Shown here: in pieces, positions 1 through 8,909 of the stretch
How positions within the stretch are numbered: the first letter of the stretch is position 1
Layout of the letters: every line of letters begins with the position of its first letter
Assembly (NCBI RefSeq): GCF_004345245.1
Contig: NZ_SLUQ01000002.1
Location: 372,001 to 436,000, forward strand
DNA from: Rhizobium sp. BK251
GTDB taxonomy: Bacteria > Pseudomonadota > Alphaproteobacteria > Rhizobiales > Rhizobiaceae
Direction: 5' to 3'
Length of the DNA: 64,000 bases
Made by a program: the position numbers and the translations under genes
Notes under the pieces: model-generated
The model's input: only the letters and a program-made list of their open reading frames with translations
The model's database searches: none
What the model was told of the DNA's origin: nothing

Positions 1-263
1 CCGCTCAGAGGTGGCGAGAGCCTGCCGTCGCGGATGACGCGCATCCGGCCCGGGCGTTCGGTGACGAGGTAGGCGCCGTCCGGCAGCACCTCGACGGCCC
101 ATGGATGTTCGAGACCGTCGGCGACGGTTTCGACGTGGACGGTCGTCTTCTTGGTGGGGACGTCTTCTGGCGTATCAGCCCAGCTTGCGCCGCCTGCCAG
201 AGCGGCGGCGATCGCAATTATGCCGGCACGCACATACGTGCTGCGGTCCACCCTGCTGCCCAT
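1..263 (-). CDS. PQQ-dependent sugar dehydrogenase, N-terminal part (runs off the left edge)
   Basis: The reverse strand encodes 87 residues from an ATG at 261-263 to the window edge. The product opens with a Sec-type signal peptide (basic start, hydrophobic AGIIAIAAALAGGASWA, probable cleavage after SWA). It continues with ETVADGLEHPWAVEVLPDG and LVTERPGRMRVIRDG, the first blade of the soluble glucose/sorbosone dehydrogenase (GSDH) beta-propeller family. Members are periplasmic enzymes that oxidise aldose sugars using PQQ. The catalytic residues and most of the propeller lie outside the window, so the substrate cannot be judged and intactness is unknown. Confidence 0.85.
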   Translation of the reverse strand, partial: MGSRVDRSTYVRAGIIAIAAALAGGASWADTPEDVPTKKTTVHVETVADGLEHPWAVEVLPDGAYLVTERPGRMRVIRDGRLSPPLS

Positions 264-395
264 TTGCGTTCCCTTTGTTCCTGCCTCTTACTGGCAAGTT
301 GGAGAGACGGGCGAGACCGTTCAAGGCCAGACGGCCGGCAAAATGCCGCCGATAACGTGATCGTGTTCGGCGAAATGCTGCGGCACGGCGGCGCT

Positions 396-545
396 CTAGC
401 CGAGCATGCTTTCCGCATGAACCGTCGAAATCACCCCGAGCAACATGACGACGCAGGCGACAAGGATGATTGCTGCAAGCCACACGAAGGAGAGGCGGTT
501 GCGAGAACGCAATCGCCTGGTGGCATTTTCGTCGTCAAGAAACAT
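396..545 (-). CDS. small single-pass membrane protein, 49 residues
   Basis: The reading frame opens at ATG 543-545 and ends at TAG 396-398. It has a charged, Arg-rich N-terminus (MFLDDENATRRLRSRNR), then one hydrophobic segment at about residues 20-42 (SFVWLAAIILVACVVMLLGVIST), and ends HAESMLG. The charge distribution suggests the N-terminus stays inside. It lies between two genes on the same strand side and has no family I recognise. A terminal HAES after the hydrophobic stretch could also be a signal-peptide cleavage region. Coding status rests on the clean charge/hydrophobic layout only. Confidence 0.5.
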   Translation of the reverse strand: MFLDDENATRRLRSRNRLSFVWLAAIILVACVVMLLGVISTVHAESMLG

Positions 546-2128
<1,583 letters not shown>

Positions 2129-2153
2129 GCACGCATAGACATCCTACGCGAAG

Positions 2154-2174
2154 GCCCGCCGGCGACGGCGGGCT
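2154..2174 (+). terminator. aatA terminator stem, without its T-tract
   Basis: GCCCGCC (2154-2160), loop GGCGAC, GGCGGGC (2167-2173): a perfect 7-bp GC stem 26 bases after the aatA stop. The U-run expected after it is missing because the RIME-like element begins at 2175. A T-tract preceded by a near copy of this stem sequence is found on the far side of the element (2399-2420). Confidence 0.6.
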
Positions 2175-2393
2175 CAGACTGCTGACAAACCTCTTGTGGT
2201 TCGAACACCCTGATACTCCGTCATTCCGGCCTTGAGCCGGAATCCAGCCAGCTGCGCGTCTGCGCGGCGAAAGAGTCTTTCGCGATCAAGGACTTGATCG
2301 CGCTGGATACCGGCACGAGGCCGGTATAGCGGTGGCGGGTATTTTGCCGCTCTCCAAACAATCAATCGCGTTGGCGGCTTCGTCAGCAGTCTG
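2175..2393 (+). repeat. RIME-like mosaic intergenic element, copy 1 (219 bp)
   Basis: The element is bounded by perfect 12-bp inverted ends: CAGACTGCTGAC at 2175-2186 and GTCAGCAGTCTG at 2382-2393. Inside are two palindromes typical of rhizobial RIME sequences, TTCCGGC-cttga-GCCGGAA and ATACCGGC-acgag-GCCGGTAT. An inverted copy of exactly the same length lies at 42348-42566 and matches along its whole extent. There is no open frame for a transposase, so if mobile it is non-autonomous. It sits between the aatA terminator stem and the toxin-antitoxin promoter. Confidence 0.85.
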
Positions 2394-2398
2394 GGCGC

Positions 2399-2420
2399 GC
2401 CGACGACGGCGGGCTTTTTT
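2399..2420 (+). repeat. near copy of the aatA terminator sequence plus T-tract
   Basis: 2399-2415 (GCCGACGACGGCGGGCT) repeats 2158-2174 with one mismatch (16 of 17) and is followed by five more T residues. The two copies flank the RIME-like element as direct repeats. This could be a target duplication made on insertion, or two similar terminators. A reduced stem can still form on this side, so some termination function may survive. Confidence 0.55.
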
Positions 2421-2428
2421 GTTGGCAA

Positions 2429-2457
2429 TTGACGATGTAGCTGCATGTGGCTACATT
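2429..2457 (+). promoter_or_regulatory. toxin-antitoxin promoter with overlapping palindromic operator
   Basis: TTGACG (2429-2434), a 17-base spacer and TACATT (2452-2457) form a good sigma-70 promoter. The palindrome TGTAGC (2436-2441)-N8-GCTACA (2450-2455) fills the spacer and the -10 element, where antitoxin binding would block polymerase. A start site 6-7 bases after the -10 falls on the antitoxin ATG at 2464. Confidence 0.65.
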
Positions 2458-2463
2458 GTTGTC

Positions 2464-2727
2464 ATGAAGACTGTTTCGATCCGGGATGCGAAGAATCGCC
2501 TGACAGAACTCGCCCGAGAGGTCGAGAACGGGGAGACCATTGTCATCACCCGCAATGGGCGGCCGATCCTCGATCTCGTACCGCACCAGAAGCGCGGCGG
2601 CATCGACCTGAAGGCTGGTGAAGCCTATCTCAAGGCTCACGGCATTGATCGGACGGAAGGCTTGATCGCCGACGATTTTGACGATCAGCTGCCTGAGGAC
2701 TTTCTGATCAGGCCATCGTCTTATTGA
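2464..2727 (+). CDS. Phd/YefM-family antitoxin
   Basis: 87 residues beginning MKTVSIRDAKNRLTELAREV, the DNA-binding N-terminal domain of the Phd/YefM family, followed by GETIVITRNGRPILDLVP. The C-terminal part (from about residue 50) would wrap and inhibit the toxin. The stop at 2727 is one base before the toxin ATG at 2729, a coupled arrangement. There is no Shine-Dalgarno before ATG 2464 and the promoter spacing predicts a leaderless mRNA. It should repress its own promoter through the palindrome at 2436-2455. Confidence 0.88.
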   Translation: MKTVSIRDAKNRLTELAREVENGETIVITRNGRPILDLVPHQKRGGIDLKAGEAYLKAHGIDRTEGLIADDFDDQLPEDFLIRPSSY

Positions 2728-2728
2728 G

Positions 2729-3115
2729 ATGCGGTTTTTGCTCGATACTCACGTTGTGCTTGCCATCGTCCAGAGGGAATTGGGCGTACGATTTCCGGTG
2801 ATAGAGACGGTATTGTCGGAGGCCTCCTCGGAGGTCTTTGTCAGTGTCGCTAGCTTGTGGGAAATGGCAATCAAGACCCGCCTTGGCAAACTTACGCCGC
2901 GCCTTCCGCTCGACGTCATCCCCGATTATCTTCAGGCGTCCGGACTAAGCATTCTGACGATTGACGTTCCCCACGTCATCACCGCAGCAGAGCCCGAGCC
3001 GGAGACACGTGATCCATTCGATCGCCTTCTTCTGGCGCAGTGCCTGGTGGAAGGGCTGCAACTAGTCACCGTCGATCGAGCGCTGGCCGATCACCGGCTC
3101 GCCTTCAGGTTCTGA
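2729..3115 (+). CDS. PIN-domain ribonuclease toxin (VapC-like)
   Basis: 128 residues beginning MRFLLDTHVVLAIV, with the first catalytic aspartate in LLDTH. Further acidic residues follow as expected for PIN nucleases: the glutamate in SLWEMAIK, the aspartate in ETRDPFDRLLLAQ and the aspartate in VTVDRAL. PIN toxins cut tRNA or rRNA with Mg or Mn and are held inactive by the cognate antitoxin. The gene follows the Phd-type antitoxin by one base. All expected acidic positions are present, so the toxin looks active. The LWEMAIK form is common in PIN proteins paired with Phd antitoxins. Confidence 0.88.
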   Translation: MRFLLDTHVVLAIVQRELGVRFPVIETVLSEASSEVFVSVASLWEMAIKTRLGKLTPRLPLDVIPDYLQASGLSILTIDVPHVITAAEPEPETRDPFDRLLLAQCLVEGLQLVTVDRALADHRLAFRF

Positions 3116-3170
3116 TTCAATAGCCTCGCAATTCGATTCCGCCTTTTGCTCCAAGCTCTTGAAATCCGGA

Positions 3171-4265
3171 TCAAAGTCCGAGGGCGGAGAGCATGATGAA
3201 CGTGGCGAAGAGGATGAAATGCGTCATGCCCTCGATCGCGTTTGTCTGGCCGTCATTGAGGTTGATGGCGGCCGCGACGAGGGTGATCGCGACCATGACC
3301 GTCTGCGCCGGTGACATCGCCATGACGAACGGCTGGCCCGTGTAGAGCGCGATCGCCTCCATCACGGGCACGGTGAGGATGACGGTGGACAGAGACGCAC
3401 CCATCGCGATGTTGACAGTCGCCTGCATGCGGTTGCGCAGAGCCGCGCGCAGCGCGGTCAGGATTTCAGGTGCGGCGGAGATCGCAGCAACAAGAATGGC
3501 GGTGAGCGCGATCGGTGCGCCGGTATCCTTCAGGCCCGTATTCAGGAAGGACGACATCAGCTCGGCCAGCACGCCGACGATGACGACGCCGATGAGAATG
3601 GTGACGATCGAAAGCGAGGTGGATTCCTCGCTGTGCTCTTCCTGCGGCGTTTCCTTCTTCTTCGTGCGCGGATAGCTGTAGCTGAAGAAATAGCTGTGTT
3701 GCCCGACCTGCATGCGCAGGAAGAGCGCATAGAGGGCTACCATCGCGCAGATGGTGAAGGCCGAGTAGTAGCGCCACTTCTCCTCGGGGATGAACTCCGG
3801 CACGATCATCGAGATGCCCATCGCGGTCAGGATCATCACGCCATAGGTCTTGCCGGAATCGTCGTTATAGGGCTGCTCGCCGTGCTTCAGGCCGCCGAGC
3901 AGCGCCGCAAGGCCCAGGATGCCGTTGATATCCAGCATCACCGCCGAGTAGATCGTGTCGCGCACCAGCGTCGGCGAACCTTCGTCGCTCATCAGGATCG
4001 CCAGGATGATGACCTCCACCGCGACAGCCGAGAGCGTAAGGATCATCGTGCCGTAAGGATCGCCCGCCTTGATGGCGAGAATCTCGGCGTGATGGGCAAT
4101 GCGGATCGAGGCGAGCACGATCGTCGCCACAAGCAGGCAAGCCACCAGGAGCGATCCCGCCTGGCCAGCGGCCAGAAGGGCGTGTTCCGAAAAATAGGCG
4201 AGAGCCGCAACCGCCGCAGCGAGGATCAACAGCCTCTCGCGTCCAATGAAAGATAAGGTGCCCAT
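3171..4265 (-). CDS. calcium/proton antiporter, ChaA/Cax family
   Basis: 364 residues from ATG 4265 (MGTLSFIGRERLLILAAAVAALAYF). An upstream in-frame ATG at 4313 would add 16 hydrophilic residues and cannot be excluded. About 11 hydrophobic segments are visible, with a polar central loop (RTKKKETPQEEHSEES) separating two halves. Each half carries an acidic exchanger motif: AVEVIILAILM and SAAPEILTALRAALRNRM. It should export Ca2+ (or other cations) in exchange for protons across the inner membrane. It converges on the toxin gene with a 55-base gap and no clear terminator. Confidence 0.85.
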   Translation of the reverse strand: MGTLSFIGRERLLILAAAVAALAYFSEHALLAAGQAGSLLVACLLVATIVLASIRIAHHAEILAIKAGDPYGTMILTLSAVAVEVIILAILMSDEGSPTLVRDTIYSAVMLDINGILGLAALLGGLKHGEQPYNDDSGKTYGVMILTAMGISMIVPEFIPEEKWRYYSAFTICAMVALYALFLRMQVGQHSYFFSYSYPRTKKKETPQEEHSEESTSLSIVTILIGVVIVGVLAELMSSFLNTGLKDTGAPIALTAILVAAISAAPEILTALRAALRNRMQATVNIAMGASLSTVILTVPVMEAIALYTGQPFVMAMSPAQTVMVAITLVAAAINLNDGQTNAIEGMTHFILFATFIMLSALGL

Positions 4266-4496
4266 GTTCCGTCCCGGATCCTGTCCCCATCTCAGATATG
4301 GCTCCCCTTTCATGCGTCAAACATGTGCGATTTCCCCTCAATTTGCAGTTCCGCGCATTTAATGGAATACTGACGTTCCATCGGTCAGCAAGAATGAAAG
4401 TCGCGGCGTCCTCATAGAGCGAATTCAAGGCGATCCGCGATCCAGCCGGAGAAATCCGGAGAACCCGCGGCCTTGGAAACGCAGAGGAGGTATCGC

Positions 4497-4778
4497 ATGG
4501 TCAAGGTCATTTACGAGGTCGTGCCGCATGACGGCGGCTGGGCTTACCGACTGGGCGACGTCTATTCCGAAGCTTTTCCCTCTCATGCCGAAGCCCTCGA
4601 GGCGGCAAGGATCGTTGCGGCCGAGCAGCAGGTCGGCGGGGAGCCCGCGGAAATCAGCTATCAGGACGAGAAGGGCAAGTGGCGCGAGGAATATACCGAC
4701 GGCGGCGACCGCCCGGAAACCGAGGTCGTCGATGCCCAATGGAGGGTATCCCCGGCTTCCGCCTCGCCAAGGACATAG
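4497..4778 (+). CDS. DUF2188-type small protein
   Basis: 93 residues from ATG 4497, chosen because a perfect AGAGGAGG (4483-4490) lies 6 bases upstream; an in-frame ATG at 4473 has none. The start MVKVIYEVVPHDGGWAYRLGDVYSEAFPSHAEALEAA matches the short DUF2188 fold, usually found alone in stress-related alphaproteobacterial loci. The C-terminus is acidic then basic and low in hydrophobics, so it is cytoplasmic. Function is unknown. It converges on the LysR gene at 4863. Confidence 0.75.
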   Translation: MVKVIYEVVPHDGGWAYRLGDVYSEAFPSHAEALEAARIVAAEQQVGGEPAEISYQDEKGKWREEYTDGGDRPETEVVDAQWRVSPASASPRT

Positions 4779-4862
4779 AACCATCCGGTATATATGCCGC
4801 GGACAATTTCCAGGCTCCGACGAGGGTCTCCTCCAACGGCTCTGTCCATCTGTTCTTGCCGT

Positions 4863-5777
4863 TTACGCTTGCTGGGCTTCGTTCTGCCGTCTGCGATAAT
4901 CCAGAAGTCCCTCCACCAATGCATCGAAGGTGACACGGCAGCGCGGCGAGGACTTCAGGTTTTCGTGCATGGCGACCCAGGTATCGAGCGGCACCTCGAA
5001 TGCCTGCGGTAGCACTCTGACGAGAGCGGGGTCGCGCCTCGCCAAGCCTGCCTGGCACATTCCTATGCCGAGGCCGGCCCGAATTGCAGCGAGCTGGGCA
5101 AGATTGCTGTCCGCCTTGAAGGAAAAGCCAATCCCGTTGAGCTGCGGATAGCGCTTCGTCATCGCCCGAATGTAGCCGGTGTGGCGGTCAAAGCCGATGA
5201 CGCGGTGGCCGGCAAGACCGGCCAAGGTTTCCGGCCGGCCATGACGCTCGAGATAGCTGCTGTGCGCGAAGAAGCCGACGGCGAGATCACCGATGCGGCG
5301 CACCAGAAGCGCCTCCTGTGAAGGTTCCACCATTCGAACCGCAATGTCTGCCTCGCGCTGCAGCAGGTCCTCGACGGCATCGGACGAGGAGAGTTCGATG
5401 ACGAGGGCGGGATATTGTTCCTGCAACTCGCGGAGAATTGGCGGCAGCACCTCCACGCCGATCACTTCGCTGGCACTGATGCGAACCACGCCTTCGATCC
5501 TGTTGCCGCGGCCGGATGCCGCCCGGACCAGCGCGGCGGATGTCGCAGCCAGCGTTTCCGCATAGGGCCTCAGGTCAAGGGCGGCTTCTGTGGGAAGGAG
5601 GCCGTTCGGTGACCTTGTGAAGAGTTCGTGGCCCACGGCCTGCTCCAGCGCGTCGACATGGCGGCCGATCGTCGGCTGCGTCAGTCCGAGTTCGCGCGCA
5701 GCAGCCGAGAGCGATCCGTGCTGAAGCACGGCGAGAAATGTGCGGTAAAGATCCCAGCTCGGTTCGTTCGTGCTCAT
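4863..5777 (-). CDS. LysR-family transcriptional regulator
   Basis: 304 residues from ATG 5777 (MSTNEPSWDLYRTFLAVLQHGS). Residues 15-60 form the helix-turn-helix (SLSAAARELGLTQPTIGRHVDALE), followed by a periplasmic-binding-like effector domain from about residue 90 (RISASEVIGVEVLPPIL). The longer in-frame start at 5981 runs through the divergent gene and was rejected. The gene is divergent from the NAD-binding epimerase/reductase at 5870, which is its most likely target. An AT-rich inverted repeat lies between them. Confidence 0.9.
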   Translation of the reverse strand: MSTNEPSWDLYRTFLAVLQHGSLSAAARELGLTQPTIGRHVDALEQAVGHELFTRSPNGLLPTEAALDLRPYAETLAATSAALVRAASGRGNRIEGVVRISASEVIGVEVLPPILRELQEQYPALVIELSSSDAVEDLLQREADIAVRMVEPSQEALLVRRIGDLAVGFFAHSSYLERHGRPETLAGLAGHRVIGFDRHTGYIRAMTKRYPQLNGIGFSFKADSNLAQLAAIRAGLGIGMCQAGLARRDPALVRVLPQAFEVPLDTWVAMHENLKSSPRCRVTFDALVEGLLDYRRRQNEAQQA

Positions 5778-5778
5778 T

Positions 5779-5807
5779 AAAATATGTATAGCCGATCCAC
5801 GTATTTT
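5779..5807. promoter_or_regulatory. candidate LysR operator in the divergent promoter region
   Basis: AAAATATG (5779-5786) and CGTATTTT (5800-5807) form an inverted repeat (7 of 8) with a 13-base spacer, immediately upstream of the LysR start. Length and AT-rich arms fit a LysR-type site, but binding is inferred only from position and symmetry. Confidence 0.45.
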
Positions 5808-5869
5808 GACAATTTTGTTTATGCGGAAATCGCGCGAATGTCTGCCCATCGAAGTGATGGAGACGGATG

Positions 5870-6895
5870 ATGACCATGCAGACGACAACAGAAAACCTTG
5901 CACTCGTGCTCGGCGCGACCGGCGGAATAGGAGGCGCGATGGCGCGAGAACTTGCCGCCCGCGGCTGGCATGTGCGGGCACTGAGCCGCAACGGCGGACG
6001 GACGGGGCAGGGTGAGCCCTCGGTTGAGTGGGTCAGAGGCGATGCCATGAACGCGGCGGACGTGCGCAAGGCGGCCGAAGGCGTGCAGCTGATAGTCCAT
6101 GCCGTCAATCCTCCCGGCTACAAGGATTGGGAAAAGCTCGTCCTGCCGATGCTGGAAAATACCATTGCCGCCGCGACTGCCGTCGGCGCACGCATCGTCC
6201 TGCCCGGCACGGTCTACAATTTCGGGCCGGACGCCTTCCCGCTGCTCACCGAGCAGAGCCGGCAGAACCCGCGGACGCGCAAGGGCGCCATCCGGAAGGA
6301 GATGGAGCGTCGTCTCAAGGAGGCTGCGCGGAAGGGTACAAAGGTACTCATCGTCCGGGCCGGCGATTTCTTTGGTCCCGGCGCGGCGAACAACTGGTTC
6401 ACACAAAGTCTGGTGAAGCCGGGAAAGGTGCCGAGCTCCACCACTTATCCCGGCAGGGCAGGCGTCGGCCACCAATGGGCCTATCTGCCCGACGTGGCCG
6501 AGACGATGATCCGCCTCATCGAGCGTGGCGAAGAACTGGAGGATTTCGCGGTCTATCACATGGATGGCTTCTGGGACTTCGACGGCGGCCAGATGATCAC
6601 CGCGACCGAACGTGCCGTCGGGGGAAGACTCAAGGTAAGGTCGTTTCCTTGGTGGCTGCTGCCCGTCGGCGGCCTGTTCGTGACGGTGCTACGAGAGTTG
6701 CGGGAGATGCGCTATCTCTGGCAGGTGCCGCTGCGCATGAGCAACGCAAAGCTTGTCTCGATGCTCGGAGAAGAACCGCGCACGCCGATCGACGAGGCGG
6801 TGCGATCGACGCTTGCCTCCTTCGGGTGCCTTCCAGAAATGAAGCAGGAGATGGCCGCTGCTTGCCAGCCCCTCAGCTCGCCTGCAACTCGTTGA
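5870..6895 (+). CDS. NAD(P)-binding epimerase/reductase, extended SDR type
   Basis: 341 residues from ATG 5870; GGAG at 5859-5862 is spaced 7 bases, better than for the ATG at 5867. The Rossmann motif LGATGGIGGAMAREL is at the N-terminus. A YNFGP sequence follows the strand RIVLPGTV, and DFFGPG precedes a substrate-binding region. The conserved YxxxK of classical SDRs is not obvious, so it may be an atypical NmrA/epimerase-like reductase. Two hydrophobic stretches near residues 255-270 (WWLLPVGGLFVTVL) are unusual for a soluble member. It is paired with the divergent LysR. Substrate unknown. Confidence 0.8.
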   Translation: MTMQTTTENLALVLGATGGIGGAMARELAARGWHVRALSRNGGRTGQGEPSVEWVRGDAMNAADVRKAAEGVQLIVHAVNPPGYKDWEKLVLPMLENTIAAATAVGARIVLPGTVYNFGPDAFPLLTEQSRQNPRTRKGAIRKEMERRLKEAARKGTKVLIVRAGDFFGPGAANNWFTQSLVKPGKVPSSTTYPGRAGVGHQWAYLPDVAETMIRLIERGEELEDFAVYHMDGFWDFDGGQMITATERAVGGRLKVRSFPWWLLPVGGLFVTVLRELREMRYLWQVPLRMSNAKLVSMLGEEPRTPIDEAVRSTLASFGCLPEMKQEMAAACQPLSSPATR

Positions 6896-7676
6896 GCGCG
6901 ATGCGGGCGACCGTCAGTGCCAATTCGCCTGCCGCCTCGTTGCCGTCGCCGAGGAACCAGGCGGCGGAAAGCCCCGAATAGGCGGCGATCCATTGCAACA
7001 GCCGGCGCGGCTCGATCGCGGCCGCCTCGGAAACGACGGCGAGCTGGCGCCGCAGGCGCTGAGGCTCGGTGATTGTCGGCAGGTCTTCGTTCGCAAAGAT
7101 GTTGGCATAGTCGAAGCCGCGCTCGCCGCGCAGCCGCTTGGGATCGATGGCGAGCCAGCCGCGCCGCCTGAAGTCGAGGATGTTGCCGTGGTGAATATCG
7201 CCGTGCAGCACGGTGATCTCGCGAGGCTCGGAGAGCAGGTATGCGGCGGTTGCGGCACAATCGGCCAGCGTGTCGCCATGGGTTCGCGCTGCCGGCTCCA
7301 GTTCGCGGAACCAGTCCTCGAGCGTGACGAGTTCTGGAAGCGGCTCGCGGCGTGGCTCGTGCAGTCTCGCGGCCGTGCGGCACATGATACGGCTCGCTTC
7401 GTCATCCTCTCCGTTCATCGCCATCGCGAGCAACGAGCGTTCGCCCGTTGCCCTTTCGAGCAGCAGTGCGTCGCCTTCGCGGCCATAGACCCTTGCCGCG
7501 CCATCGCCATTCCACCATTCCATCAGGAAGGCGCCGAACCTTTCCTCCTTTTCCCTCGCAACCTTCAGGATCGCGGGCATGCCCTGCCATAGAACGGGAA
7601 GGAGATCGCTTGAATGGGTGGAGAGAGGCGCGCCGTCGGCAACAAGCGACCAGCGCTCAAGATAGGGATCGAACAT
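6873..7676 (-). CDS. aminoglycoside/hydroxyurea phosphotransferase-family kinase (APH(6)-like)
   Basis: 267 residues from ATG 7676 (MFDPYLERWSLVADGAPLST); a start at 7703 would add nine residues with no family match. The catalytic loop HGDIHHGNIL and the metal-binding WLAIDPKRLRGERGFDYANIF are intact, as in streptomycin 6-kinases and hydroxyurea kinases. The lysine of VLWQGMPAILKVAREKEE is the likely ATP-binding lysine. Such chromosomal genes can give low streptomycin resistance or act on an unknown small molecule. The 3' end overlaps the convergent reductase gene by 23 bases. Confidence 0.85.
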   Translation of the reverse strand: MFDPYLERWSLVADGAPLSTHSSDLLPVLWQGMPAILKVAREKEERFGAFLMEWWNGDGAARVYGREGDALLLERATGERSLLAMAMNGEDDEASRIMCRTAARLHEPRREPLPELVTLEDWFRELEPAARTHGDTLADCAATAAYLLSEPREITVLHGDIHHGNILDFRRRGWLAIDPKRLRGERGFDYANIFANEDLPTITEPQRLRRQLAVVSEAAAIEPRRLLQWIAAYSGLSAAWFLGDGNEAAGELALTVARIALNELQAS

Positions 7677-7701
7677 CGGCGCACTGTAGCGCCTCTTCGC
7701 C

Positions 7702-7732
7702 AAAAGAAAATCCCGCCGATTGACGGCGGGAT
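7702..7732 (-). terminator. Rho-independent terminator of the ene-reductase operon
   Basis: Read on the reverse strand: ATCCCGCCG, 5-base loop, CGGCGGGAT (stem arms 7724-7732 and 7710-7718), then TTTTCTTTTG. It lies 28 bases after the stop at 7760, and has both a GC stem and a U-run. Confidence 0.85.
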
Positions 7733-7759
7733 CCTCGTTTCGAAAGCTCGATGGAGTTC

Positions 7760-8884
7760 TCAGGCTGCTTCTTCTTCGAGAGCCGGATAGTCCGTGTAGC
7801 CATTGCTGCCGCCGCCATAGAAGGTGGCCTGGTCCGGCCTGTTGAGCGGCAGGTCCTTCTGCAGGCGCTCGACGAGATCCGGATTGGCGATGAAGGGCTT
7901 GCCGAAGGAGACAAGATCGGCACGGCCGCTTTCGACGGCGTCGATTGCCGCCTGGCGGTCGTAACCGTTGTTGACCAACCAGTCGGACTGGCCGCCGGCT
8001 TTCCTGTAGGCGAGGTGAAGCGCCTTGTAGTCGAATGGCTTGTCGCCTTGCTGGAAGTTGCGATCGCCTCCGGTCTGGCCCTCGACGACGTGGATAAAGG
8101 CGAGCTTGTACTTGGCCAGCCCTTCGACGACGTAGGTGAAGATCGATTGCGGATCGGCATCCGTGGAGTCGTTCGACGGCGTCACCGGCGAAAGGCGGAT
8201 GGCCGTGCGACCTGCGCCGACTTCCTTGGTTACCGCATCGACGACCTCGAAGAGGAAGCGAGCGCGGTTTTCGATCGAGCCGCCATACTGGTCGGTGCGG
8301 TCGTTGACGCCGCTACGCAGGAACTGGTCGATCAGGTAGCCGTTGGCGCCGTGGATTTCCACGCCGTCGAAGCCGGCGTCGATTGCATCGCGCGCGGCCC
8401 TACGGAAGTCCTCGACGATCCCTGCGATCTCGGCGGTGTCGAGCGCGCGGGGTTCCGAGGTTTCGGTAAATGTACCGGTGCCGTCGGCATTGATGACGTA
8501 GGTCCGCGTCTTGGCAATCGTGGACGTCGAAGAGACCGGCTTGGCGCCATTCGGCTGCAGGCTGGTATGGGAGACTCGGCCCACATGCCACAGCTGAACG
8601 ACGATCTTGCCGCCGGCTTCATGCACGGCCTTGGTCACGCGCTTCCAGCCGTCGAGAGCTTCCGGTTTGTAGAGGCCGGGAACATCGGCATAGCCCTGGC
8701 CCTGCTGGGTGATGGCCGTGCCTTCGGTGATGATCAGGCCGGCGCTCGCGCGCTGGCGGTAGTATTCAACGTTGAGGTCGTTGGGAATGGCGCCCGGCGA
8801 GCGATTGCGCGTCAAAGGTGCCATGACAATGCGGTTCCTGACGGCGATATCGCCGACCAGGGTCGGTTCGAAAAGTTTGCCCAT
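7760..8884 (-). CDS. Old Yellow Enzyme-family ene-reductase (NemA type)
   Basis: 374 residues, the standard family length. It opens LFEPTLVGDIAVRNRIVMAPLTRNRS (FMN-binding strand), then ITEGTAIT, QLWHVGRVSH, and FDGVEIHGANGYLIDQFL with the His-Asn pair that binds the nitro or carbonyl oxygen of substrates. FMN- and NADPH-dependent, it reduces alpha/beta-unsaturated carbonyls, maleimides and nitro compounds. It is the last gene of an operon with an MFS exporter (25-base gap) and an ArsR-type regulator, a layout that suggests electrophile detoxification. A good terminator follows. Confidence 0.92.
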   Translation of the reverse strand: MGKLFEPTLVGDIAVRNRIVMAPLTRNRSPGAIPNDLNVEYYRQRASAGLIITEGTAITQQGQGYADVPGLYKPEALDGWKRVTKAVHEAGGKIVVQLWHVGRVSHTSLQPNGAKPVSSTSTIAKTRTYVINADGTGTFTETSEPRALDTAEIAGIVEDFRRAARDAIDAGFDGVEIHGANGYLIDQFLRSGVNDRTDQYGGSIENRARFLFEVVDAVTKEVGAGRTAIRLSPVTPSNDSTDADPQSIFTYVVEGLAKYKLAFIHVVEGQTGGDRNFQQGDKPFDYKALHLAYRKAGGQSDWLVNNGYDRQAAIDAVESGRADLVSFGKPFIANPDLVERLQKDLPLNRPDQATFYGGGSNGYTDYPALEEEAA

Positions 8885-8909
8885 GAAAACTTCCTTAGCT
8901 TTTCAGTGT

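Noticed and set aside
2198..2212. GTTCGAA-like sequence resembling a tRNA T-loop
   Set aside because: It lies inside the RIME-like element, occurs only in altered form (GTTCGGCA) in the second copy, and no cloverleaf can be drawn around it.
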